A stretch of 15,163 nucleotides of DNA from an uncultured bacterium (GTDB lineage Bacteria > Actinomycetota > Coriobacteriia > Coriobacteriales > Coriobacteriaceae), in assembly GCA_905214615.1 (NCBI GenBank), contig CAJMMX010000057.1, forward strand, positions 1 through 15,163, read 5' to 3'. Made by a program: the position numbers and the translations under genes. The notes beneath the pieces were generated by a model. The model was given only the letters and a program-made list of their open reading frames with translations. It had not been told where the DNA came from and searched no databases. The stretch's first letter is position 1. Each line of letters starts with the position of its first letter. Below are positions 1-6,812 of this stretch, piece after piece.

Positions 1-22
1 GCGGAAAGCCCGGCCCAGTTTC

Positions 23-1039
23 CTACAGTGAGTCTCTCTGAACGAGCTGCATGTGCATGACGGTGGTGGTGGGTACGGCGCCATTGATCATATCGAGCGC
101 AATGCCTGCGGCCATGTGGCCTTCCTCGCGAAGCGGCTGACGAATGGTCGTCAACGCGGGGACGCTGCGAGCTGCGACCTCGTGGTCATCGAAGCCCACG
201 ACCGAAACGTCTTTGGGTACGCTAATTCCTGCTTCGTTGAATGCGGCGATAACGCCGGTTGCGATACGGTCCGATCCGCATAGCACGCCGTCGGCACGTA
301 TTTCGCGCGCGAGCAACCGCCGCGTGGCTTGGTAGCCGTCTCCGCTGCTCCATCCGGTATAGATGACATTTTCATCCGGAAGGCTTTCGCCCAAAATTGC
401 ACGGTAGCCGCGAAGGCGGTCGATGACGGCGGGGTTATCCTGCGGCCCCAGCACGGCAACGATGTCCTTGCGTCCGCGATCTTTCATAGCGAGCGCCGCA
501 AAGCGTCCGCCCTCTTCGTCGTCGGAGTAGACCGTCGAGAACACGTCGCGATAGGGATGGCCCTCGAGCTGGCCGCATAACACAGTGGGTACGCCCAGCT
601 CGCGCAGCACCTCGAGCAGCTCACTGCCCTTGTAGGGCGAGACGTCGATGACGGCGTCAAACGAGCGGCGCTCAAAATGCTCGCGTGCGCGGTTGCGCTC
701 ATGCGAGGAAGATGCCTGCAAGATCACGGGCAAGTAAGACGACTCCGAAAGTTCCTCGGTAATGCCGCTTAAAAACTCACTGTAGGTGGGATCGCTAAAC
801 AGCTCGCTCAAAGGCTCGGTAACCAGCACGGCGATAATTTCCGTGCGTCCGACGGCGAGCGCCCGGCCGCGTGCGTTGGGAACGAAGTTAACCTTTTTCG
901 CCGCTGCGCGGACACGCTTTTTAGTTTCCTCGCTAATGCGGGGGGAGTCGTTGAGGGCGCGCGATGCCGTGGAGCGCGAAACACCGGCAGCTTCAGCAAC
1001 CTCGGCAAGCGTGGGTGCGGTGCGTGCTGGTTGGGTCAT
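23..1039 (-). CDS. LacI-family transcriptional regulator, probable repressor of the adjacent ebgAC operon
   Basis: This is a DNA-binding repressor of the LacI/GalR family, 338 residues, the usual length. Residues about 9-30 form the helix-turn-helix (TLAEVAEAAGVSRSTASRAL). A hinge helix with RALAVGR follows near residue 60, and the rest is a periplasmic-binding-protein-like effector domain, including the typical VVGFDDHEVA and LTTIRQP segments near the C-terminus. The ATG at 1039 is preceded on the minus strand by AGGAG at a normal distance. The gene is divergent from ebgA, and the gap between them holds three copies of a palindrome with the AACCGGTT core typical of LacI-family operators. Control of ebgAC-ygjI is therefore likely, with a galactoside-type effector, but this is inferred from position. 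It does not look like a close orthologue of E. coli EbgR beyond family level, so no symbol is given. Confidence 0.93.
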   Translation of the reverse strand: MTQPARTAPTLAEVAEAAGVSRSTASRALNDSPRISEETKKRVRAAAKKVNFVPNARGRALAVGRTEIIAVLVTEPLSELFSDPTYSEFLSGITEELSESSYLPVILQASSSHERNRAREHFERRSFDAVIDVSPYKGSELLEVLRELGVPTVLCGQLEGHPYRDVFSTVYSDDEEGGRFAALAMKDRGRKDIVAVLGPQDNPAVIDRLRGYRAILGESLPDENVIYTGWSSGDGYQATRRLLAREIRADGVLCGSDRIATGVIAAFNEAGISVPKDVSVVGFDDHEVAARSVPALTTIRQPLREEGHMAAGIALDMINGAVPTTTVMHMQLVQRDSL

Positions 1040-1247
1040 GGCGTCTCCTGTGCAATTGGGTCGGTGGGCTATCGATAAAGGCTAATGCGGATACAGATTA
1101 CTATAGCGCGCGTGAACGGCGTCCATGGTATCCGGTGACCGGTGTCGTTTTGCAATCAAACTGCGACTGAGCACGGCATGTATGGGCGAGACATAGGCAG
1201 GCGCGACAGTTGCCTGTGAGTTCAAGAACGATGCCCCGTGCTGTGCA

Positions 1248-1259
1248 CCTAAGCTTAGG
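1248..1259. promoter_or_regulatory. 12-base perfect palindrome in the lacI-ebgA gap
   Basis: CCTAAGCTTAGG is a perfect inverted repeat, and its flanks (CA on the left, GTG on the right) nearly extend it. It lies about 25 bases upstream of the first LacI-type operator and differs from it in sequence, so it could be the site of a second regulator. No T-run follows, so it is unlikely to be a terminator. Function is unknown. Confidence 0.3.
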
Positions 1260-1279
1260 GTGACATAAGTAGCATGGTT

Positions 1280-1295
1280 GTACAACCGGTTGCAC
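1280..1295 (+). promoter_or_regulatory. LacI-type operator, copy 1 (distal)
   Basis: The sequence GTACAACCGGTTGCAC contains the perfect 10-base palindrome CAACCGGTTG at 1283-1292 with the central CG typical of LacI-family operators. It is one of three copies between the divergent lacI-type gene and ebgA. Its centre is 45 bases from the centre of copy 2, close to a whole number of helical turns, which would suit looping or cooperative binding. Confidence 0.8.
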
Positions 1296-1324
1296 CGTTA
1301 ATCCGACAAAATCGACCGTTCGGC

Positions 1325-1340
1325 GGACAACCGGTTGCAC
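1325..1340 (+). promoter_or_regulatory. LacI-type operator, copy 2, over the -35 box
   Basis: GGACAACCGGTTGCAC, with the palindromic core at 1328-1337, is identical over 16 bases to copy 3. Its last six bases, TTGCAC, also serve as the proposed -35 hexamer of the ebgA promoter, so bound repressor would block RNA polymerase. Confidence 0.82.
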
Positions 1341-1364
1341 AGATTTTTGTACCGCCCGTAAGAT
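1335..1364 (+). promoter_or_regulatory. Promoter of the ebgA-ebgC-ygjI operon
   Basis: A -35 hexamer TTGCAC (1335-1340) and a -10 hexamer TAAGAT (1359-1364) are separated by 18 bases, close to the sigma-70 consensus. Transcription would begin near 1371, inside operator copy 3, giving a leader of about 45 bases. The overlap with operators 2 and 3 supports the assignment. It has not been tested experimentally. Confidence 0.65.
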
Positions 1365-1366
1365 AA

Positions 1367-1382
1367 GGACAACCGGTTGCAC
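1367..1382 (+). promoter_or_regulatory. LacI-type operator, copy 3, over the start of transcription
   Basis: GGACAACCGGTTGCAC, with the core at 1370-1379, is centred 42 bases (four helical turns) from copy 2. It sits immediately after the proposed -10 box and about 33 bases before the ebgA start codon, the classic position for a repressor operator. Confidence 0.82.
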
Positions 1383-1415
1383 AAAGAAGCACTACGATGA
1401 CGAAGGAGCATCACC

Positions 1416-4400
1416 ATGGACGCCATTAACGATTGGGAAAACCAAGCGCTCACCCACAGGAACCGCCTGGCACCCCATGCGTACTTTATGGGTTATGAGG
1501 CCGCCGATCTCGCCGCTACGTACAGCCGCGAGCTGTCGCGCGGATTTGTCCAGCTGTCCGGCTCGTGGCAGTTCCGCCTTTTTGAGGGCCCCGCGGCCGT
1601 CTCCAACGAAGCACTTTGCACGTACAAGCCCGAGTGGGATCACGTGGAGGTTCCGCACCTGTGGCAGGTAGACGGCTATGGCAACCTTGCCTACACCGAC
1701 GAGGGTTTTCCGTTCCCGGTGGATCAGCCGTTCGTTCCCTCCGACGACCCTACGGGCGTCTACCAGCGCATCGTCAAACTTCCCGCCGTGCCTGCCGGCG
1801 CTCGCGAGATTATTCGCTTCGACGGTATCGAGAGCTACGGCGAGCTGTATGTCAACGGCAAGTTTATCGGCATGACCAAGGGTTCGCGCCTGTCCGCCGA
1901 GTTTGACGTGACCGACGCGCTCGTCGAGGGCGACAACCTGTTTGCGGTCAAGGTTCTGCAGTACAGCGATGGTAGCTACATCGAGGACCAGGACATGTGG
2001 TGGGCATCGGGCATCTTCCGCGATGTGTACCTCATGCAGCGTCCCGCCGCGCATCTGGTCGACTTTAGGTTCCGCACGCACCGCGAGGGCGATGCCGCTC
2101 TGATCACGCTCGATACGGTTGCCGAGGGCGCAAGTCGCGTCGTGTATACGCTCAGCGATGGCCAGAATGTGGTCGCTACGGGCGAGTGCGTCGACGGCCA
2201 TGCCGAGTGCAGCGTTGCCGATGCCCACTTCTGGAACCCCGAGGACCCCTTCCTCTATGACCTTACGCTTGAGGTCTACGACGGCGACGAGGTCAGCGAG
2301 TACGTTCCGCATCGCCAAGGCCTTGCCGAGGTGACGGTCGAGGGCAATCATATCTACCTCAACGGCACCTACTTTAAGATGCATGGCGTCAACCGCCACG
2401 ACCACGACGATCACAAGGGCCGCGCCGTGGGTCTCGAGCGCATGCGCCGCGACCTGGAGCTCATGAAGCAGCACAACATCAACGCGGTGCGCACGTCCCA
2501 CTACGCCAACGATCCGCGCTTCTACGAGCTGTGCGACGAGTACGGCATCATGCTGGTCGCCGAGACCGATATGGAGAGCCACGGCTTCGAGAATATCGGC
2601 AATATCGCCCTGGTCACCGACGACCCTGCCTGGGAGCCGGCTTACGTTGACCGTGTTGAGCGCCTGGTGATGCAGGAACGCAACCACGCGTGCATCATCA
2701 TGTGGTCGATGGGCAACGAGAGCGGCTATGGCTGCAACATCCGCGCGATGTACGCCAAAGCTCACGAGCTCGACGGTCGTCCGGTCCACTACGAGGAGGA
2801 TCGCAACGCCGATACCGTCGACGTCATTTCCACCATGTACTCCCGCGTGTCGCAGATGAACGACTTTGGCGAGCATCCGTTCCCCAAGCCGCGCATCAAC
2901 TGCGAGTACGGCCACTCCATGGGTAATGGTCCCGGAGGCCTGTCCGAGTACCAGGAGGTCTTCGATCGCTGGGATTGCATCCAAGGCCAGTTTATTTGGG
3001 AATGGTGCGACCACGGTTTGGCTGCTGTGACCGAGGACGGCGTTGCCTACGACATGTATGGCGGCGACAACGGCGATTACCCCAACAACAGCAACTTCTG
3101 CATCGACGGCATGGTGTTCCCCTGGCAGCAGCCGAGCCCGGGCCTTACCGAGCACGGCCAGGTCATCTGCCCGGTTCGCATGGCCTACGATGCCGAGGCG
3201 GGCGAGCTGACCGTCACCAACAAGCGTTGGTTTACCACCCTCGAGGATGTCTGCCTGTCGGCGGAGACCCTGGTGGACGGCGACGTGGTCTGCCGCAAGA
3301 CGCTCATGCCCGGTGCGGTTGCCCCCGGCGAGTCCGTCCAGCTTCCGCTGGTGATTCGCGAGGCCGCAGTGGGCGAGACCCTGCTGACCGTGCACGCCTA
3401 CACCATGGCGGCTCACGCCTGGTGCGAGCCGATGTTCCAACTGGGTGCAAGCCAGTTTGCCATCGCAAACCATCCGGCGCCGGCAATTGCCGCCCCCACT
3501 CGTCCTGAGCTTACGGTCGAGGAGACCGAGCAGGAGATTCGTATTCGCTCCCTCAACGGCGAGCTGACCTTCAGCAAGGTCAACGGTACCGTGAGCGAGT
3601 GGAAGGCATCCGGTCGCGACGTCATGACCTCCGGTCCCCAGGTTGGTTTTTGGCATCCGCTCGTCGATAACCACGCCCAGGAGTACGACTCCCTGTGGAA
3701 GGATAACTTCATCGATGTGATGCAGACGTCTACCCGCAATGTTTCTTGGAAGCAGGACGACAATGCGGTTGTCGTTACCGTGAGCCAGCGTATCGCTCCT
3801 CCCGTCCGCGCGTTCGGCATGCGCGTCGAGCTCGTCTATACCGTGCTTCCGAGTGGCCGCGTCGACCTCAAGGTTTCCGGCGAGCCCTACGGCGACTATT
3901 CGGACATTATCCCGCGCATCGGCATCTCCTTCGAGGTCCCCGGTTGTGATCGTGCCGTCGAGTGGTATGGCCACGGCCCGGGCGAGAACTATCCGGACTC
4001 GCTGCGCGCCAACCCGGTCGGTCATTACCGCACTACGGTCGACGACATGTTCACGCCCTACGTTATGCCCCAGGACTGCGCCAACCGCGAGGGTACCCGC
4101 TGGGTCGCCCTGCGCTCCAGCCACGGTGACGGTCTGGTCGTGACGCGTCCGAGCGACGCCGCTTCCAATCCGTTCTCGTTCTCCGCATGGCCCTATAGCT
4201 GCGAGGCTATCGATAATGCCAAGCATGTCTACGATCTTGTCCCGGGCGACACGGTTACGGTCAACATCAACGACCAGCTGCTCGGCCTTGGCTCGAACTC
4301 TTGGGGTTCCGAGGTGCTCGATTCCTATCGCACCCGTTTTGAGAGCTTCAGCTTTGAGGTGTCCCTGCGACCGCTGACGTCTGCCGATCTGGCTCAGGCG

Positions 4401-4424
4401 CTGGCACCCATTAAGGAGGCATAA
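1416..4424 (+). CDS. ebgA: Beta-galactosidase large (alpha) subunit, glycoside hydrolase family 2, EbgA type
   Basis: This cytoplasmic enzyme hydrolyses terminal beta-D-galactosides such as lactose with retention of configuration. It has 1002 residues, against about 1030 in E. coli EbgA and LacZ. The order is an N-terminal sugar-binding jelly roll (about 40-215), an Ig-like domain (about 217-315), a TIM barrel (about 317-610), a second Ig-like domain, and the C-terminal beta-galactosidase small-chain domain (about 720-985). The acid/base glutamate is E435 in WSMGNESG and the nucleophile is E497 in CEYGHSMGN. The N-terminus (WENQALTHRNRLAP) and the C-terminal LLGLGSNSWGSEVLDS block resemble EbgA more than LacZ. 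AAGGAG at 1403-1408 supports the ATG at 1416. The stop lies 3 bases before ebgC, and an SD (AAGGAGG) sits in the last codons of this gene, so the two are translationally coupled. No signal peptide is seen. Confidence 0.97.
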   Translation: MDAINDWENQALTHRNRLAPHAYFMGYEAADLAATYSRELSRGFVQLSGSWQFRLFEGPAAVSNEALCTYKPEWDHVEVPHLWQVDGYGNLAYTDEGFPFPVDQPFVPSDDPTGVYQRIVKLPAVPAGAREIIRFDGIESYGELYVNGKFIGMTKGSRLSAEFDVTDALVEGDNLFAVKVLQYSDGSYIEDQDMWWASGIFRDVYLMQRPAAHLVDFRFRTHREGDAALITLDTVAEGASRVVYTLSDGQNVVATGECVDGHAECSVADAHFWNPEDPFLYDLTLEVYDGDEVSEYVPHRQGLAEVTVEGNHIYLNGTYFKMHGVNRHDHDDHKGRAVGLERMRRDLELMKQHNINAVRTSHYANDPRFYELCDEYGIMLVAETDMESHGFENIGNIALVTDDPAWEPAYVDRVERLVMQERNHACIIMWSMGNESGYGCNIRAMYAKAHELDGRPVHYEEDRNADTVDVISTMYSRVSQMNDFGEHPFPKPRINCEYGHSMGNGPGGLSEYQEVFDRWDCIQGQFIWEWCDHGLAAVTEDGVAYDMYGGDNGDYPNNSNFCIDGMVFPWQQPSPGLTEHGQVICPVRMAYDAEAGELTVTNKRWFTTLEDVCLSAETLVDGDVVCRKTLMPGAVAPGESVQLPLVIREAAVGETLLTVHAYTMAAHAWCEPMFQLGASQFAIANHPAPAIAAPTRPELTVEETEQEIRIRSLNGELTFSKVNGTVSEWKASGRDVMTSGPQVGFWHPLVDNHAQEYDSLWKDNFIDVMQTSTRNVSWKQDDNAVVVTVSQRIAPPVRAFGMRVELVYTVLPSGRVDLKVSGEPYGDYSDIIPRIGISFEVPGCDRAVEWYGHGPGENYPDSLRANPVGHYRTTVDDMFTPYVMPQDCANREGTRWVALRSSHGDGLVVTRPSDAASNPFSFSAWPYSCEAIDNAKHVYDLVPGDTVTVNINDQLLGLGSNSWGSEVLDSYRTRFESFSFEVSLRPLTSADLAQALAPIKEA

Positions 4425-4427
4425 GTC

Positions 4428-4883
4428 ATGCATATCTTTAACTCGCGTGCCGATTTCGACGCCCAGATGAAGTCCGTCAAGAAGTGGATGCGTACCGGTC
4501 AGGCACTCGACGGCGTTTCTGAACTGCAGCACGATGTGGCGTACTCTATCGGCGACTCGCTGGTGTATTGGTGGGTGAACGCCCACGAGGCGGCTACTGC
4601 CGATCTGGTCGGTCACCGTCGCTACCATGCCGTGCTCGCCCCGCTCGACGGCAATCTGACCGTTGAGGTGGCTTCCAAGGCCGATCTTACCTGTACGCGC
4701 GCCTACAGCGATATCGATGATCGCGAGCGCTTTGAGGGTACGGGGGAGACCGTGACGATTCCCACCGGCGGCGTTGCCGTCGTCGAAATTGACGAGGCCT
4801 ACCGTGTCGTGGCCGATGCCGCGGATCCCCGCGTCGTGGTGCTGCACGTGACAGTCGAAGGTTATTCCTTCCCCAACAAGTAG
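4428..4883 (+). CDS. ebgC: Beta-galactosidase small (beta) subunit, EbgC/YhcH-YjgK-YiaL family
   Basis: This 151-residue protein matches the length of E. coli EbgC (about 149) and belongs to the YhcH/YjgK/YiaL cupin-like family. The typical GHRRYHAVLAPLDG segment lies near residues 63-76, the FEGTGETVTIPTGG segment follows, and a conserved His sits in VVLHVTVEG near the end. In E. coli, EbgC binds EbgA in a hetero-octamer and is needed for full activity; the same role is inferred here from its position directly behind ebgA. The gap to ebgA is only 3 bases, and AAGGAGG at 4413-4419 serves this ATG. The family also contains stand-alone sugar-related proteins, but an enzyme-subunit role fits this context best. 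Confidence 0.93.
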   Translation: MHIFNSRADFDAQMKSVKKWMRTGQALDGVSELQHDVAYSIGDSLVYWWVNAHEAATADLVGHRRYHAVLAPLDGNLTVEVASKADLTCTRAYSDIDDRERFEGTGETVTIPTGGVAVVEIDEAYRVVADAADPRVVVLHVTVEGYSFPNK

Positions 4884-4887
4884 TATT

Positions 4888-4961
4888 CGTCCGCCTGGAC
4901 GTTTGCTTCGCGCCGTTAAGGGGGATGGCTTTGTTGACTCCCTTTTCCCCATTCCCCTTAG
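4888..4961 (+). other. Two hairpins at the 5' side of the ebgC-ygjI gap
   Basis: A small hairpin, CGTCC-GCCT-GGACG (4888-4901, followed by TTTG), begins 5 bases after the ebgC stop. A long hairpin follows with a 13-base stem (4916-4928 with 4949-4961, two G-U pairs) and a 20-base loop. No T-run follows the long stem, so it is not a standard terminator. It may protect the 3' end of the ebgAC message or take part in leader folding ahead of the permease gene. Confidence 0.55.
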
Positions 4962-4969
4962 CAGGTGCG

Positions 4970-5004
4970 CCGTCCGTGTTTGCACTTGCAGCTCGGACGG
5001 TTTT
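4970..5004 (+). terminator. Intra-operon terminator or attenuator upstream of ygjI
   Basis: CCGTCCG (4970-4976) pairs with CGGACGG (4994-5000) around a 17-base loop and is followed by TTTTA. The stem and T-run are modest, so partial termination between ebgC and the permease gene is plausible. The ascending arm repeats the CGTCCG found at 4888-4893, so alternative pairings with the downstream CGGACG exist. Confidence 0.55.
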
Positions 5005-5036
5005 AGATGACATTTAACAGATGATTGGGAGGGCTT

Positions 5037-6500
5037 ATGAGCTCTGAAAAACGAGGAACGATTGGTTCGTTCGCTCTGCTGGGCATGACGGTCGCCGCCG
5101 TGTTCGGTATCAAGAACATCATCAACAACAACGCGGCCATCGGCTTGGCAGCTGCGCCGTCGTTCTTCTTCGCCACGCTTTTGTACTTTGTCCCCTATAC
5201 CCTGGTTACCGCCGAGTTCGTCGGCCTCAACAAGGACTCCGAGTCTGGCGTGTACGCATGGGTTAAGACCTCGATGGGTGGTCGCTGGGCGTTCCTGACG
5301 GCATTTAGCTACTGGTTCGTTAACCTGTTCTTCTTTGCGTCCGTCCTGCCCAACGTCATCATCTACGCGAGCTACGTGTTCTTTGGTGCCAACGCCGAGC
5401 TTTCGCAGCTGTGGATCACCATTATCGAGATCGTCGTCTTTGCTATCGCCACGTGGGTTTCGACCAAGGGCGCTAAGTGGATCGGCTCCATTTCCTCCTT
5501 CGGTTCGACCGCGGCTCTCGGCCTGACCGCCGTGTTCATCCTGCTGTCCCTGGCTGCTGCCTTTGGCGGCGTTGAGTTCGCTACGGCTCCTACTCCCGCT
5601 AACATGGCTCCCGACATGAGCAACTTCGCAACTGCGTGGGGCTTCTTCGGTACGCTTGCCTGGATCATCCAGGGCGTTGGCGGCGCTGAGTCTGTCGGCG
5701 TGTTCCTTAACGACCTTAAGGGTGGCGTCAAGGCCTTCGTGCGCACCGTCGTTATCGCCGGCCTGACCATCGGCCTTCTGTATGCAGGCGCTTCGCTGCT
5801 GGTTAACCTGTTCATCCCCGAGGGCGGCGTTGCCATCTCCACCGGTATCTTCGACGTATTCGGCGCTGTCTTTGCCCACTTTGGCATTCCCATGGAAGTG
5901 TCTACGCGCGCCATCGGCTTGATCCTTCTCGCCGCCACGCTGGGCTCCCTCATGATGTGGACCTCTGCTCCCATCAAGGTTTTCTTCACCGAGATCCCCA
6001 AGGGCGTCTTTGGTAGCAAGATCGTCGAGCTCAACGAGCATGGCATTCCTGCCCGCGCTGCTTGGCTGCAGTTCGCCATCGTCGTCCCCATCCTGATCAT
6101 TCCGGCCCTGGGCTCCGGTAACCTCGACGACCTGCTCATGATCGTTACCAACATGACTGCTGCCACCGCTCTGCTCCCACCGCTGCTGATTTTGCTTGCC
6201 TACTTTATGCTGCGCAAGAACTTTGACGCCGCTCCCCGTGGCTTCCGCATGGGTTCGCGCCGCTTTGGCCTGGTCGTTGCCGCATTCCTGCTTGTGGTCT
6301 TCTGCTTCGTGCTTATCTGCGGCACCATTCCGCTCGATCAGCCGCTGTGGCTGACGCTGGTCTACAACGTTGGCGGCGTGGTTGTCTTCTTGGGCCTTGC
6401 CGTGATGTGGTACAACCGCTACATCAACCGCCTGCGCGAGACCGATCCCGAGGCCGCCGAGAACGAGCTTCGCCCTTCCGTCCTCGATATGATGGAGTAG
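5037..6500 (+). CDS. ygjI: APC-superfamily permease, YgjI type
   Basis: This is an inner-membrane transporter of the amino acid-polyamine-organocation superfamily, 487 residues, with about 12 hydrophobic segments. The N-terminal block (KRGTIGSFALLG, then NIINNNAAIGLAAAP and SGVYAWVKTSMGGRWAF) and a central GGAESVGVFLNDLKGG closely resemble E. coli YgjI as I recall it. Its substrate is not established; the superfamily mainly carries amino acids and related compounds, often by exchange. The ATG at 5037 is preferred: GGAGG at 5028-5032 precedes it, and an in-frame TTG at 5025 would overlap that SD. It follows ebgA-ebgC in the same order as E. coli, which suggests a functional link with galactoside metabolism. 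It could instead simply be co-transcribed. A strong terminator follows. Confidence 0.88.
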   Translation: MSSEKRGTIGSFALLGMTVAAVFGIKNIINNNAAIGLAAAPSFFFATLLYFVPYTLVTAEFVGLNKDSESGVYAWVKTSMGGRWAFLTAFSYWFVNLFFFASVLPNVIIYASYVFFGANAELSQLWITIIEIVVFAIATWVSTKGAKWIGSISSFGSTAALGLTAVFILLSLAAAFGGVEFATAPTPANMAPDMSNFATAWGFFGTLAWIIQGVGGAESVGVFLNDLKGGVKAFVRTVVIAGLTIGLLYAGASLLVNLFIPEGGVAISTGIFDVFGAVFAHFGIPMEVSTRAIGLILLAATLGSLMMWTSAPIKVFFTEIPKGVFGSKIVELNEHGIPARAAWLQFAIVVPILIIPALGSGNLDDLLMIVTNMTAATALLPPLLILLAYFMLRKNFDAAPRGFRMGSRRFGLVVAAFLLVVFCFVLICGTIPLDQPLWLTLVYNVGGVVVFLGLAVMWYNRYINRLRETDPEAAENELRPSVLDMME

Positions 6501-6547
6501 CGGCTAGGATTAATCTACGGCTGTGGAATAAATCGATTCCCTTTCCT

Positions 6548-6585
6548 AAGGAGGGGCCTTACGAGGCCCCTCCTTTTGTGTTTTG
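6548..6585 (+). terminator. Rho-independent terminator of the ebgA-ebgC-ygjI operon
   Basis: A perfect 12-base G+C-rich stem (6548-6559 with 6564-6575), a TACG tetraloop and a following TTTTGTGTTTT tract form a textbook terminator 47 bases after the ygjI stop. The A-run before it is short, so it works mainly in the plus direction. Confidence 0.92.
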
Positions 6586-6610
6586 GGGCATGGTTTTGGC
6601 CCCCGTGGTC

Positions 6611-6711
6611 AAAAAATGCCAAATATGAGTACTGTTGCAAAAGAAGTGCCATATTTTTCGGCCTGCTCTGAGCGAAAATGGGCTCAAAATCGATTTATCT
6701 AGGTAGCGCGC
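6611..6711. other. A/T-rich non-coding stretch between the operon terminator and the IS
   Basis: There is no credible gene here. The stretch is clearly richer in A/T than its surroundings. It contains an inverted repeat, AAATATG (6621-6627) with CATATTT (6650-6656), and two related tracts starting TGCCAAATAT and TGCCATATTT. This could be a remnant of a dispersed intergenic repeat or an old insertion, but one copy cannot show that. Confidence 0.3.
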
Positions 6712-6713
6712 AG

Positions 6714-6729
6714 AGATGTGGTGTAAGAG
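6714..6729 (+). repeat. Left terminal inverted repeat of the IS256 element
   Basis: AGATGTGGTGTAAGAG matches the complement of the right end with one mismatch in 16. The shared perfect block is GTGGTGTAAGAG (6718-6729). Confidence 0.85.
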
Positions 6730-6766
6730 GCGGGGAATGCCCCGCCTCCGCCCTTTCTTGAAAGGG
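6727..6766 (+). other. Two hairpins at the left inner edge of the IS
   Basis: A 9-base stem (6727-6735 with 6740-6748, loop AATG) starts inside the left inverted repeat. It is followed at once by CCCTTT (6751-6756) pairing with AAAGGG (6761-6766) around CTTG. Neither has a following T-run. Hairpins here could limit expression of the transposase from transcripts entering from outside, as known for several IS families. This role is inferred. Confidence 0.45.
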
Positions 6767-6812
6767 AGGGGACACCGCCTAGAATTCGTCGTTGGAGTAA
6801 TGAAGGTGACGA

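Noticed and set aside
1100..1105. A minus-strand TATAGT that could be the -10 box of the lacI-type gene.
   Set aside because: No acceptable -35 hexamer lies 16-18 bases upstream, so a promoter call is not supported.
1172..1241. Loose inverted repeats (GCACGGCAT with ATGCCCCGTGC; AGGCA with TGCCT) in the lacI-ebgA gap.
   Set aside because: The matches are short or need unpaired bases, and they have no clear position relative to a promoter. Chance is adequate.
5025..5036. A TTG start giving four extra residues for the permease.
   Set aside because: The TTG overlaps the GGAGG that serves the ATG at 5037, and no separate SD precedes it.
1392..6041. A 1549-codon open frame on the minus strand opposite ebgA, ebgC and ygjI.
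   Set aside because: It is in exact codon register with the three plus-strand genes, all of which share one frame. It stays open because the sense genes hardly use TTA, CTA or TCA. The product is His/Asp/Val-rich without domain structure, and three recognisable genes lie opposite.
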